Assembly: GCA_963576785.1 (NCBI GenBank)
Contig: OY756145.1
Location: 806,001 to 870,000 of the forward strand
Length of the DNA stretch: 64,000 nt
DNA from: Chlorophyllum brunneum
Lineage: Eukaryota; Basidiomycota; Agaricomycetes; Agaricales; Agaricaceae
Direction of reading: 5' to 3'
Shown here: positions 22,452-33,588 of the stretch, in pieces
Numbering within the stretch: the first letter of the stretch is position 1
Layout of the letters: the number at the start of each line of letters is the position of its first letter
Program-made: the position numbers and the translations under genes
The notes under the pieces: model-generated
What the model was told of the DNA's origin: nothing
Seen by the model: only the letters and a program-made list of their open reading frames with translations
Database searches by the model: none

Positions 22452-23698
22452 ATGAAGTACAATCGTCATGTGCCATCCTCAACTCCGCTGCCTTGTTCCA
22501 TTCGTCGCCGCGTCAAAAGAACATCCTGTGGTATCTCATCTTGCATAAAATATGCTTCTGGTCAGACGCCTGACCTCTTCACCCCTTACACCCAACGGTC
22601 TGTTAGTAGTAGCGGCCATTCCTCTCCCCAGTCGTTTCCTCCATCGGTATTATACGGCTCGCCCTCACCTTCGAGCCCCAGTCCACCCTCCAGTCGCAGC
22701 TCGGTCACTGAGTACCCCTCACAACCTTCTTTACTCTCTCGACCTACGCCCAGGATTCAGGTTGCTTCACTCCTCGCAGATCCTCAAACGAGGTACAACT
22801 CTGCAACTCTTCATCTATATTGCGCACAATCTCATCATCAAATGCGTTACAGGTCATACCACCTCGAAATTGTTCAACATCCGCAAAAAACGGCGGAATT
22901 TGGAAACTCAAATCTCTCTCGGTTGCCTATAACTCCGCCAATCATAGCGCAATTAACTGTGAGAGACCCCTCTGGCAACTCCGTTGTACCGTGCGTTTGT
23001 TCCTTTACCAAGCGTCCCTTCCTCTTTCGGTAATTGTGATGTTGACAATACGCTTACGACTGTTCTTTTTCGGTTACATAGCGAGGCGGAGTTGCCGTTC
23101 CTCATTGCGCATTTGTCCCTATTTTCTGAAGATGGAAAGACGCCTTTGAATATGGGATCAGATATTGGATGTGGTTCCACCCCTCCAATTCTCTATGGGA
23201 ATCTTGTCTCATCGGTAGACCAGCTCGAGGACCCTCAAGGAAACTTGGGGCTGTTTTTCTTGTTTCCAGATGTCAGCATTCGCTGGCGAGGTCGGTACCA
23301 GTTGGGTATCACGCTGACGAGATTATCGGGGTGAGCTCATTAGCGTGAACAAATTTTGACGCGGTGGTTAATCGAGTCCAGGGCTGATGCATCGGGAAAA
23401 ATTGGCTTAGCCACTCAAGGGACGGCTTTAGCAGAAGCAAAGACCAGAACTTTTGATGTACTTGCTTTGAACCAGTATACCGCTGTTCGTACGTCGATCC
23501 TCTGATCCATTGTCGTGGCGCGGAGACTGATTTTATCGTGTCGTTTGGCATGCCCCTTCTCCGTGAAGCTCCGACCCGCTTGACGCAGTGTTTCCTCCGA
23601 CAGGGCGCCAGAATGTTCACGTATATGCCTCCGACGACCTCCCCGGGCTGAGGCTGGTAGAGTCTTTTTTCTCCTCTTCGATATTATACCCTTTATAG
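22452..23698 (+). CDS. Velvet-domain transcription regulator (VosA/VelB class)
   Basis: Nuclear fungal regulator of development and secondary metabolism. A Ser/Pro-rich N-terminus is followed by the velvet domain. Blocks are YHLEIVQHPQKTAEFGN, LSRLPITPPIIAQLTVRDPSGN, PEAELPFLIAHLSLF, LEDPQGNLGLFFLFPDVSIRW and YQLGITLTRL, with AKTRTFDVLALNQYTA close to the end. Exons run from 22452 to 22990 (a possible 60-nt intron lies at 22793-22852), then 23082-23330, 23382-23488 and 23589-23698. The velvet fold resembles the NF-kB Rel domain and binds DNA as a dimer. Subtype among VosA, VelB and VelC is not settled. The start ATG at 22452 is the first in frame, but an upstream exon is possible. Confidence 0.85.
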
Positions 23699-24180
23699 TT
23701 TCTGATGGTGATTTCGCATTGGTACCGATAATCTGGTTTTCTATATATTGTGTTTATTGCTATGCAGTGCACTGTGCCACTTGAACAATCTATCACGTGT
23801 AGGTCCAGGGTCGCCTGATGAACCTCGTTACGCTGAGCACAGCATTGGCAATGATCAGCTTTGCAGGTGAACGTGGCCGCGCAATGACGAAAAGTCCAGA
23901 GTCCCAGATACTACCTTCTGGATTCCTGAGAGGGAAAGCGAAATGGAGACCGAGTAAAGGAAGGAACCCAACGCATGTTCGCCGCGTTTTTTTTTGAATT
24001 GCATGGGCCGGAAAGCTGATGCACTATATTTGGCAGGCCGGGAGGGTCGGCAGCAGCGCCTCGTACCAATTTAGTGCTGCGTGTGATAGGACTTATTAAC
24101 CCCGTGCAAGCAACTGACGTCTTATTTTTCCCTTTTTTCTCTTCTTCCTCTTTCACCCATCGTCTAACGCCTTTCTTGAC
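23699..24180. other. Intergenic region with no recognised gene
   Basis: Contains an ATCACGTGT site near 23,793 and a pyrimidine-rich tract (about 24,120-24,165) just before the next ATG, a usual fungal core-promoter feature. Confidence 0.4.
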
Positions 24181-24864
24181 ATGAGTGCAAACGACTATTA
24201 CGGGAAGCCTCAGGAGCAGTATGGCCAGGCTCAAGGTGGTTACTACCCACCACCACAAGGTATGTGTGCTTTTCCGGGGTGTGTGTAGGATTTGGGGACT
24301 TGGGTATCTTGAATCTTATCTGGAGTGACTAAACTTTGGGTGGAAGTCGTTGGTTGGGGATCTGTCCTTCTGGTCCTTGGCTTTGTGCGCGAAAAGGGAG
24401 CTAGAAATTTGTGGGGCTAACGAACTCGTACCATTTTTGCAGGACCACCTCCCGGTGGGCAAGGTGGTTATTATCCTCAGGTATGCACTCGACTCTGTTG
24501 ATGGGGAAGATTGGACTAATGTCCTTGGAATTTTTAGCAACCTCCTCAGAGCTACCAACAAGGAGGAGGTTATTACCAAGGTCCCCAAGGAGGTGGTTAC
24601 CCGCAGCAGGCCCCTGCGCCCCAAACTGTCTATGTGTATGTTTTGCTATACTTGTGGGAAAGCAAAAATTGACAGGAATCTGGACGCAGGCAACAAGCAC
24701 CCCAGAAGGATTCAGGAGGAGGAGGAGGAGGCGGGTGCATGGCCTGTTTGGCCGGTATGTGCTTGTGCTGCTGCGCTGAGGGTATGAAACAGAGCTATTT
24801 GTACCACGTGTATGATGCGCTAACTGGATGTTATCTTGCAGAAATCTGTGATTGTATCTTCTAA
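24181..24864 (+). CDS. Small Gly/Gln/Tyr-rich protein with cysteine-rich membrane tail (CYSTM type)
   Basis: Five or six small exons (24181-24260, 24443-24480, 24538-24635, 24690-24781, 24842-24864) give about 110 residues. The N-terminal two thirds is low complexity with repeated QGGYYPPPQG and PQGGGYPQQ units. The C-terminus is a Gly run followed by CMACLAGMCLCCCAEEICDCIF. That matches the CYSTM module, a short palmitoylated or membrane-embedded Cys-rich tail found in eukaryotic stress-tolerance proteins. Exon phases agree and the tail is only complete after the last 60-nt intron is removed. Role in stress at the plasma membrane is known for some relatives; the function here is inference. 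Confidence 0.8.
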
Positions 24865-25417
24865 GGGAGGCACACGAGATATATATGATCTTATGTCTGG
24901 ACTAGACCACATCTAACTCGGATCTGTATTTTTTTTCTCTTTATTTTGATTTGCCATTTTGCCTACTGTTTAGCCATACCTCCAAGGGATAGATGGCTTT
25001 TTTAACGAGCCAAAAAGGGAAAGGTGGACGTGATATGTGTATGATGGCCATGTCATTGTGCCTGTTCTTGTCATAAGTTATACTTGGTCGTTGTTCGAGT
25101 CTGGTGTCATTGGGTTGCCGTAGCCTCAGCCAGCCGTGTGCCAACCCGAATCTCACCGTTAAAATGTAGCATGTTTTCCCGTGACAGATGAGATTCTATA
25201 TTTCTGGCTGTCTAATCGCCTCCGACAGGTTGTACAAGTGCGGGGCCAGTCGAGGTGACGCTGCTTTCCGAGATGCGAATGGAATGTGATGCCACGTGAG
25301 GGCACGAATCAAGCAAATGCGATTGGCTGGCAAACTCCCGATTCATTCCGCTGAGTTAGAGTCACGTGTGACACGGTCACTCACCTCTCCCCTTGATTCC
25401 AAAAACCTGCATCCAAA
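24865..25417. other. CYSTM/CYT1 intergenic region
   Basis: No gene recognised. The right half is the CYT1 promoter with the sites listed separately. Confidence 0.5.
25293..25368. promoter_or_regulatory. CYT1 promoter: two CACGTG boxes and a reverse CCAAT
   Basis: CACGTG at 25293-25298 and again at 25363-25368 (the latter in GTCACGTGTGAC), with ATTGG (CCAAT on the minus strand) at 25322-25326. They lie between 50 and 125 bp before the ATG. In yeasts, the CCAAT-binding HAP complex drives cytochrome genes and Cbf1 binds CACGTG at some respiratory genes. Use here is inference. Confidence 0.5.
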
Positions 25418-26749
25418 ATGCTGTCGAGGCTAACAGCAGGGGCCTTCAAGAATGCCGCAAGCTTTGGCGGAGCTCGCTCCTCCACCTTGTTTTCTGGCTC
25501 CCGCGCTGCCTCTGTGTGTATTTTTCTGCATAAAAGGGCTCGCGTTTCGACCAGCTCATTGTCACATACTCCAGGTCCGCTTTGCTTCAACTAAGGCTTC
25601 CTCCTCCGCCTTCGAGGTGCGTACGTTGCGAATAATGTGGAAATAGATGTCCTGAAATTGGTCTATAGTCGTTCGCAAATTCGCGCGCGGCATTCGCGTC
25701 CGTATCACTTTTTACCGCTGGTTCAATAGCCTGGTATACCCATCTCTACGGTACCCTTCCTTTCGTTGGCGAAGTCCATGCAAACCACCTCAGTGACGAG
25801 GGCCTTCATCCTGCTGCATACCCATGGTCTCACAAAGGCCCGTTGGATTCGTTCGACCATCCCAGGCGAGTCCGAACCTTTCCGTAATTGAACTCGGTAA
25901 CTTAGTATATTCCAAATACAGCATCCGTCGCGGCTACCAAGTGTACCGTGAAGTTTGCGCGGCATGCCATTCTCTCGATCGCATTGCATGGCGTAATCTT
26001 GTTGGTGTTTCGCACACTGCAGATGAGGCACGTGTGATGGCTGAAGAGGTGGAATACGAGGATGGTCCTAATGGCGAGGGTGAGATGTTCCAACGCCCTG
26101 GTAAACTTGCGGACTATATGCCCGCGCCTTACCCCAACGAGGAGGCTGCTCGTGCTAGCAATGCCGGTGCCCTTCCTCCCGACCTGAGTTTGATCGTCAA
26201 GGCTCGCCATGGTGGTGCTGTACGTGTTGAACTTGATTTGTTCTTACGAGGTGCATGTGCTCATCTAATTATAGGACTATGTTTTCTCTCTCCTGACTGG
26301 TTACATTGACCCCCCTGCTGGAGTCGAAATTCGTGACGGCATGAACTACAACCCCTATTTCCCTGGCGGTGCTATTTCCATGGCCCGGGTTCTCTTTGAC
26401 GGTTTGGTCGAATATGAGGATGGTGTGTTTCGTAGCCACCCGAAGGGTTAGGGACGTATAATTGATGCATTCATAGGTACACCTGCTACCGCCTCGCAAA
26501 TGGCCAAGGATGTTGTCACTTTCCTCAGCTGGGCTGCTGAGCCTGAGCACGACGAGAGGAAACAGTATGGTATCAAGGCCGTCATTCTTTTCTCCTCTCT
26601 CTTCTGGTTATCTCTCTACGTCAAGCGATTCAAGTGGGGCGCCATCAAGAACAGGAAGATTTGTGAGTGCTTGCATTTCTGGTATTGCACTGAATGAATG
26701 TTAACCTGTTTACCTCGTAGTCTACAACCCTCCCAACAAAACTCATTAG
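25418..26749 (+). CDS. CYT1: Cytochrome c1, heme protein of complex III
   Basis: Catalytic subunit of the mitochondrial bc1 complex that passes electrons from the Rieske protein to cytochrome c. Exons begin 25418-25513, 25575-25616, 25669-25865, 25922 onward. The bipartite N-terminus is seen: a basic presequence ([20 protein letters not shown]), then a hydrophobic sorting segment ([17 protein letters not shown]). The heme site CAACH lies in [18 protein letters not shown]. Next come [52 protein letters not shown] (axial Met region), and [23 protein letters not shown]. The C-terminal anchor is [20 protein letters not shown]. The intron at 25866-25921 appears to start with GC rather than GT. Confidence 0.96.
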
Positions 26750-27055
26750 AGAAGGGACTTTTGGGCACATCCTTAGATGACATGCGCTTGAGGAGTTTAT
26801 ACATCAACTTGCTAATAGACGACGTGAAGAGTAATCACCACTTATTACTGAGATCTTGAGAATTCAATCCGGAGATTGAGCTTCAGTGACGTTATTTGGT
26901 ATTGTTTACTAATGGCATCCAGTTTGCGCTTCCCACAATCAGTCCGGCTTTGTCACTTGTCCTCTCTTACACTGTGATTACCCCTGCTTTTTCTTTCTAT
27001 TATCCCATCTTCTTGCATTGATACCATTCCAATATATTCATAAGCGTATACCGAC

Positions 27056-28914
27056 ATGTCAAGCGAGTCCTGGCCTCCTCAACTGAAGTGAGTTTAGCGG
27101 GCATACATCATCTCGGATTATCCTCACGAGCTGGCAACGATACAGAGAATGGGTCGCAAGATGCCTCGGGCAGATGACTGACGCAAACAGAACAGAAGCT
27201 CAAGCTGAATTAAGACAGGTAATCGCTGACGCTTTCGCCGCTCATTCGCTCTGGACAACAGACTGGGAGGGTGTCCAGCTGAAAAGGTTATTTCACTCGT
27301 ATCCCACCATGGTCGCTACTGACTACTTCACCTGTCTCGTTCGCAGTCTCGCTCCCAAACCTCCGCTGAATTTTAGTAACCTCAAACGCAAGAAGTATGT
27401 ACTCTATCCCGAGCTCCTTGCTTGCAAAACTCTAACACCTGGTTCCATCCAGTGCATCAGAAAACAATCTACCTCCACTCAGCAAGAAAGCTAAGAAAGC
27501 ATTAAAGCAAGCACAGCATGCACATGTCTCGACAGGTTCACATTCTTCATCAGTTCTTGATTACAATGATCAGCTTGCACTAAATCGGAGAGCCGAGAGG
27601 TTTCAGCGGGAGCACGAGTTGGAGAGAATGAAAAGTTTGAAAGTGGCATCGAGTCGAGTACCTTCGGGTAATGGTAATGGATACCCGTACGGGAATGGGA
27701 GAGCGGGCTCGGTGTTTTCGAATGGAAATACGCCAGATGAACCAGAGGGTGACCCGGTGAGTCAGCATGACATGTAGTCGTGCACATGGTATAGCTGATG
27801 CTCCTGTGACAGAACGTGCTTGATTGGGATAGACATACCATCGTCGGGACTTCCCAAGAGATCTTCAAGGAGTATCTGCGGTTGACCAGTGTAGGCGATC
27901 CTTCCATCATATCCCCTCATGATCCGACCGTGACATCCACCAGGAACCTAAACCTGAGACAATACGCCCGTACGCCGTGCTCCAGATCACCCTTGGAGAA
28001 CTCAAAAAGCGTTGGAGAGAAAAGACGCCATATCACTGGATCTGCAGCCAGTTCAAGAGTCTACGGCAAGATCTCACAGTACGTCGTTACCTTCTACTTC
28101 TTGAGGACATAACCCGGCTTACTCCCGCAGGTCCAACGAATTAAGAATGAATTTACCGTTCAAGTATATGAAATTCATGCTCGTATGGCCCTCGAGACCG
28201 TGAGTTATGGGTAAGTCTGCTGCCTTGAATGGCTGAAGAATGGGTTGTAGAGCGACATGGTGGAGTACAACCAGTGCCAAGCTACCCTGAAAGCTTTGTA
28301 TGATCTTGGTATCCCAGGAAAAGTCGAGGAGTTTACGGCATACCGAATCCTCATGTTGCTCCATGGACGAAACCGAAGTGGTAAGTCACGATTTGCGACT
28401 CGAAAAACCTGTAACTGACGGCGATGCGGCACAGAATTGACTTTATATGTAGGTCAGCTAACACCAAAACAGAAAGCGGATGAAGCCGTCCAGCATGCAT
28501 TGGCAGTGCAACGAGCTATTGCCCTGGGCAACTACCACTCCCTCTTTGAGTTGTACCTTTCAGCGCCCAATATGGGTGCATATATCATGGACCACTTCAT
28601 CGATCGAGAACGAACGCGAGCCCTCCTCACTATTACAAAAGCGTGAGTTTCCATCCGCCTGTAAAATTCGCGTTTTCAGTGCTAAACAATAATACAGATA
28701 CAGAACGATACCCTTGGCATTCATTCACAATGAGCTCGCCTTTGATTCACTGGAAGCAGCGCGGACATTCCTCACGAGCCATTCATGTGCATTCTTCGTG
28801 GACGCCAACATTGCCGATAAGCAAAAGAACATTGACTGCAAAAGGGCAATAACTATACTAATGCAAGTTTATGAAGAAAAATATCGCAAGGTTGGAATTA
28901 AAGGTGCAATATAA
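27056..28914 (+). CDS. THP3: SAC3/GANP-PCI protein, Thp3/LENG8 type
   Basis: Member of the SAC3/GANP/THP3 family linked to transcription elongation and mRNA processing (Thp3-Csn12 in yeast; LENG8 in animals). Start is the ATG at 27056 (MSSESWPPQLK), then EWVARCLGQM. A basic and low-complexity linker follows (LSKKAKKALKQAQHAH). The core has DRHTIVGTSQEIFKEYLRLTS, IRPYAVLQITLGELKKRW, YHWICSQFKSLRQDLTVQRI and FTVQVYEIHARMALE. It continues with DMVEYNQCQATLKALYDLG, EEFTAYRILMLLHGRNRS, then the PCI region with HSLFELYLSAPNMGAYIMDHFI and TIPLAFIHNELAFDS. The frame stays open through about nine exons to 28914. The symbol is given for the family; direct orthology is likely but not proven. Confidence 0.88.
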
Positions 28915-29237
28915 TGAGTTCCTTTCTGGCATCTCGACACCTCCCTTTTCTATATCCCGATTCCGTTCTTACCTTTTTCCACTTCGACCGTGGCCGCGTC
29001 AGTTCCACCGTCAAGCCCTAGATGAGAATGGTGGTTTTGTGGAGAGAAGCCGTACATTGTTGTTTGGCTGCTTTGGTGCTCTTTGTGCTGGGCACATACT
29101 CCGTAATTTATTCAACTATCAATCATTGGTATATCTATATCGATGGTGGTCTTGTATTGTTTACGCGGATATCAGTACATGCGTCTTAATACAAATAGAA
29201 ATGTGATTTTGCAGCGTTCGAAAGAGATGGATAGTGT
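28915..29237. other. Convergent intergenic region (THP3 / SEN2 3' ends)
   Basis: About 320 bp between two convergent stops. No gene recognised. Confidence 0.5.
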
Positions 29238-30630
29238 TCAATCACGCATGCGAGCAGGTACAAATCTGCGGAGGATGACTTCGCGAACGGAATAGTGCGC
29301 TAGACAGGCAGGCGTGTTGAGGATGTCGAGTGGGAGGCGGCTACGGGCGGGGATTGTGACGTAGACGAGGACGAGGGTCTGAGTTGGGTTTGGGCATTGG
29401 ATTTTCCACTCAAAAGAAGGGAAAGAGTTCGGCTAACCTTTTGGACTTGGGAATTGACACGATTTATTGTACTGAGCCATGACCAAGGGAATGGAGAAGA
29501 GTTTTCGAGGTTGAGAGTAGATTGATCTGCAGGGTCTTCATACACTGGGCATACGACGAGTGCGAACCTGGGATATTAAGGTGAAATTTCAGATTGAGCC
29601 GAGAGAGGCGGGGACATACTCGGCATGAGCAAAAACAGGACCACGTTTGTACAGGAGGTAGTCTACGCAGAATTTGATGCCGCCTTTGACGACCCAACCG
29701 AGGGAACGATAGTGGTGGTAGACCATGTAATGGATCAGAAAAGGGTTGTCGAATTGAAATGGTGTTTTGGGTGAAAGTGAGGGAGCGAGTGATGAGAAAA
29801 AAGGTGGAAGATGTACAAGTTGGAAGGAGGACCATATTTGCTGAAGGGACATTGGTTCTAATGTATGTGGATCGAGGACTGTCAAACAATCAAGTGTCCA
29901 GAGGAGAAAGAATGCTTCTTGGAGAGTGAGTTGGAGGTGTTCGATGTCGACTAGGGGATATTCGTCTTCGCCTATTGGCGCTGGTGGTTCTTCGTCAGGG
30001 GGAGTCTCTACTGGTGATGGCGGGTCTGATGGAGTTTCCGAAGGATCCTCGGATGGTTTCCATGTTGCGGCAGAAGGAATAGCAGGGCCTGACAGAGCCG
30101 GTGCAATGACACGGCCTTCAGTCGCGAATATGAGCTCTGCTTCCTCTGCAACCGCTGCTATTGCTTTCGCGCGATCTGCTTTGAATTGTTTGCGCTCTGC
30201 CCTCCGTTTTGCTGTTACCTCTTCCGAAGTTATTTCTGTCCCATAAATGACTGAATGAGAAAAAACTGTTGTTTTTTTACGAGTTGTACACACGTTTTCC
30301 AGCAGAATTTAGAATATTGAGTTGGCGGGTGCACCAACTTGGTTCACTTCTGGATAGATCGCCCTTGCCGAAGAATCCGCGTCGCCATAATACCAAGACA
30401 TCATCGGCTTTGGACACCCAGACTGAACGCGTATACGGGTCAAAGACACCTTGACAGTGGGGATTGTCGATCCTAGTCAGAGAGAGTCCGAGGAATGAGA
30501 GGATGGATTGGATGCGTGATGGCTCAGGCTGAGAGAGGACAACGGGGAGAGGATGTGCGTATATGCGCGCGGTTTCTGCTCTGCGGCCGGCTCCTTTGCC
30601 TTTGAATTTGGCGGCTGAGACGGACGGCAT
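29238..30630 (-). CDS. SEN2: tRNA-splicing endonuclease subunit Sen2
   Basis: Catalytic subunit of the TSEN heterotetramer that cuts the 5' splice site of intron-containing pre-tRNA. Start is the ATG at 30630 (MPSVSAAKFKGKG). The N-terminal part has RIYAHPLPVVL and HCQGVFDPYTRSVWVSK, then DVLVLWRRGFFGKGDLSRSEP. An Arg/Lys-rich stretch and a Pro/Glu-rich linker follow. The catalytic domain has NPFLIHYMVYHHYRSLGWVVK, then LLYKRGPVFAHAEY, which holds the active Tyr and His. The third triad residue, Lys, fits QVQKTLVLVYVTIP. It ends SVREVILRRFVPARMRD. All catalytic residues are visible. The start codon lies 82 bp from that of the dynein intermediate chain gene. Confidence 0.93.
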
Positions 30631-30712
30631 GGTGTAGAGAGATGTGATAGCTGATAACAAGTGTAAACACCACGCTACCCTTCTGGGTCGCGTCGCGACG
30701 TTTTGTTACAGC
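30631..30712. promoter_or_regulatory. 82-bp divergent promoter SEN2 / dynein intermediate chain
   Basis: Only 82 bp lie between the two start codons, so both transcripts must have very short leaders or start within each other's coding region. No recognised factor site. Confidence 0.5.
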
Positions 30713-33221
30713 ATGTCGGACAAACGACGAGCGGAGATCGAAGCAAAACGGACAAAGCTTAACGAATTACGAAGAGCTCGTGCAGAGCGGCAGAGGGTCG
30801 AGAATGAGCGACGGCACGAGGTACGAAAAACTCTCAATTTCCCTGATATAATCCTTTTCATGTCAATAGATTGTTGGGCCAGAGCCACGGAGGCCAGATG
30901 TAACAGAACTTGTCGATTCCCTCCTAAGAAGTACGAGCCGGAGGGGGGGTCCTGATTCTACTGGCGATATGACACCCTCTCCCTCTATCCCTGGAACACC
31001 TGCCTTTGGTCATCCAGCATCGTCGGCAGGTGGTTCTGCACTGGGCTTACCACCGAGGACGAGTAGTAGGCAGAGTGATATTACTTCCGACCGAGGAACA
31101 AATATCGGTCAAATGAGTTCGGGGACGGACCACATTGTTGAACGGTGAATAAACTCGTTATGCGTTTACATGTACTTTCTAACACATTAGAAACAGGGAA
31201 TTATACCCTCGTTCTATGACTGGTCTTATTCACGTTGAAGAGGAACTATTCGAACTACCGCAGAAAGTATGCATGCTTAACCAAGATCATTCGTCGTGAA
31301 TGTGTTAACACTCGGCCCCCCAAGGAACGCGTGATATATAACAAGGAAGTACAAACTACCTCTGGAGAGTCAGAAACGAATCTACATGATATTGAGGAGG
31401 ATATCAGGCAACGAATATTGCGAGAGAAGGAAGTTGAGGCGGAGAGGATGACACGGGATAAAGAACTGGAGGAGGAGAGTGTAAAATTGGATCAGGAAAT
31501 CGAGCAGGAGATCAGAGGTATGCCGCCATTATTATTCTGTAGCTGCATTATACTGACTCGGTTTTATAGAGCTTTCTGAGGAAGAGCGTGCTAGTATTTT
31601 CACTGCACCAGAATTCCTGGAATTCGTGGAGCAGTCGTCAAAGATTGTTCAGAGAGCGTTGAATGATAACTACGACTATATCCGGGACTATACCATTGGC
31701 ACGGAGTCAGGAGGGTAAGTCTTCGACACTTGTATTGTGGCAACTTTTGCAATGGAACTCCACAGTGATGACTCTGAAGGAAAGCGGGTTAAGAAAGTGT
31801 GCGAGTTCGCTGACGAACGATACATCAAGAATCGGTCTATAACTGACGTGGACTGGTCACCAAAAGTCAGACCTACCGCTTACCATTATTGAATCAGCTC
31901 ACACGCGAGATAGTACCCTGAACTGAGCGTGGCTTCGTACAATAAGAACTCTGCAGCACTGAATGAACCAGACGGTATCGTTGCTGTCTGGAATCTCCAC
32001 CTTCTCGAACGGCCAGAATTCGTCTTTCACTCCCAAGTGTGTATCTTCAGGCATTATTTAGAACCTGGGCACTCATGGCTACCTAGTCAGACGTTCTTTC
32101 GGTCACCTTCTCGCCCTTCCATTCGAACCTAATTTTCGGTGGTACCTATTCTGGTCAAATCCTACTATGGGATACACGCGCAAAACATCTCCCGGTCCTG
32201 AAAACACCACTTTCAGCGGCTGGACATACACATCCCGTATATGCTATGCACATGGTAGGGACGCAGAATGCACACAACCTTATCACAAGTAGCACGGATG
32301 GAACCGTGTGCAGTTGGCTAGTCGACATGCTTGCACAACCCCAGGTACCCCTTCATCTTTTCTTTTCCACCCTTTAGAACCACAATCCTAACAACCTCCC
32401 CCAGGAAACGCTAGAACTCGTCCATGGCGGACACAACAAAACCGGCGAAGTTGCAATCACGACACTAGACTTCCCAGACAACGAAACCACAACTTTCTGG
32501 GTCGGTACCGAAGAAGGCAACGTTTACCAAGCGAACCGTTATGACCGCGCCGGGGCGAAAGCTGGTCTCAACCAATACGATGTTTATAAAGGCCACGCAG
32601 GACCTGTTATGGGATTACACTTCCACCCTCTCGTAGGCCCAGTGGATTTCTCAGATTTGTTCTTGACGTGTTCGGTGGACTGGACGGTAAAATTGTGGCG
32701 AGCTAAGAGTTTGGCTAAACCTTCAACATCGAACCATCTCGTAACACCGGTTTATTCATTCGAGGAGGCAGATGATTATGTATATGATGTTAAGTGGCAC
32801 CCGAGCCATCCAGCCGTGTGGGCTAGTGTGGATGGGTCTGCCAAGTTTGATGTGTGGAATTTGAATGTGGACACCGAGGTGCGCTGCTTCTGTCTTCGGG
32901 TTATTGACTACTGTATTGTTAATCCATCGATCGTAGGTCCCCGTCGTATCAACGACGGTAGGCTCTGGAGTCAAAGCTATCAACAAGATTCAATGGGATC
33001 GTAAAGAAGGACGGAGAGCTGCGTTAGGTGGGAGTGATGGCAGGTTATATATTTATGATATTGGAGATATGGCTATTCCAAGAGAGTCGGAGTGGACGGA
33101 TATGCAAAAAACGGTTGCGGGTATGGTTAGTGGAGGTGCTAGTGTCGGGAGTGTGACTCATGTGAATGGGAGTGGGGAGAGGGAGCGGGAGAGTGATTCG
33201 TTGAGGATGAGTTCGCGTTGA
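30713..33221 (+). CDS. Cytoplasmic dynein 1 intermediate chain (WD40)
   Basis: Links dynein heavy chain to dynactin and cargo. The N-terminus is [36 protein letters not shown], the charged helix that binds dynactin p150 and NudE. A Ser/Pro/Gly-rich linker follows, then light-chain binding sequence (NKEVQTT resembles the LC8 motif). A coiled coil (about 31,380-31,520) comes next, then DYTIGTESG, and the WD40 propeller. Propeller blocks seen are [94 protein letters not shown] and [15 protein letters not shown]. The last are [19 protein letters not shown] and [14 protein letters not shown]. About ten exons, intact to the TGA at 33219-33221. Confidence 0.93.
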
Positions 33222-33588
33222 CGGATTTATTTGCTGAGTTGTGATGAGGGCTCTTTTATTCTTCTAGTTATCTGCTGGTCCTTTGCGGAGTTGATTCACC
33301 ATACTGAACACGTTAAATACACTCATTCACGCATTGTTTTAATCTGCTGTAGGATAAGATGCGAGTTGGTGACCACAGCGATATGATAGAGGCACTGATG
33401 CTATACCTGGCGGCTTCCCCGACGCGAATATTGATACAGGGATATATATATGTATACAGTCTATAGACACGCTCTGTTAGAATCCAGATGCATAAAAAAA
33501 TAAATTAGGTGCTGCAAATGATTACTTCCGCCGCTTCCCTATATGTACCACTGAAGAAACATTCGCAAATATAAAGACCCAGCTAGAT
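33222..33588. other. Convergent intergenic region with no recognised gene
   Basis: Short 3' flanks of two convergent genes, with a TATATATATGTATA stretch near 33,445. Confidence 0.5.
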
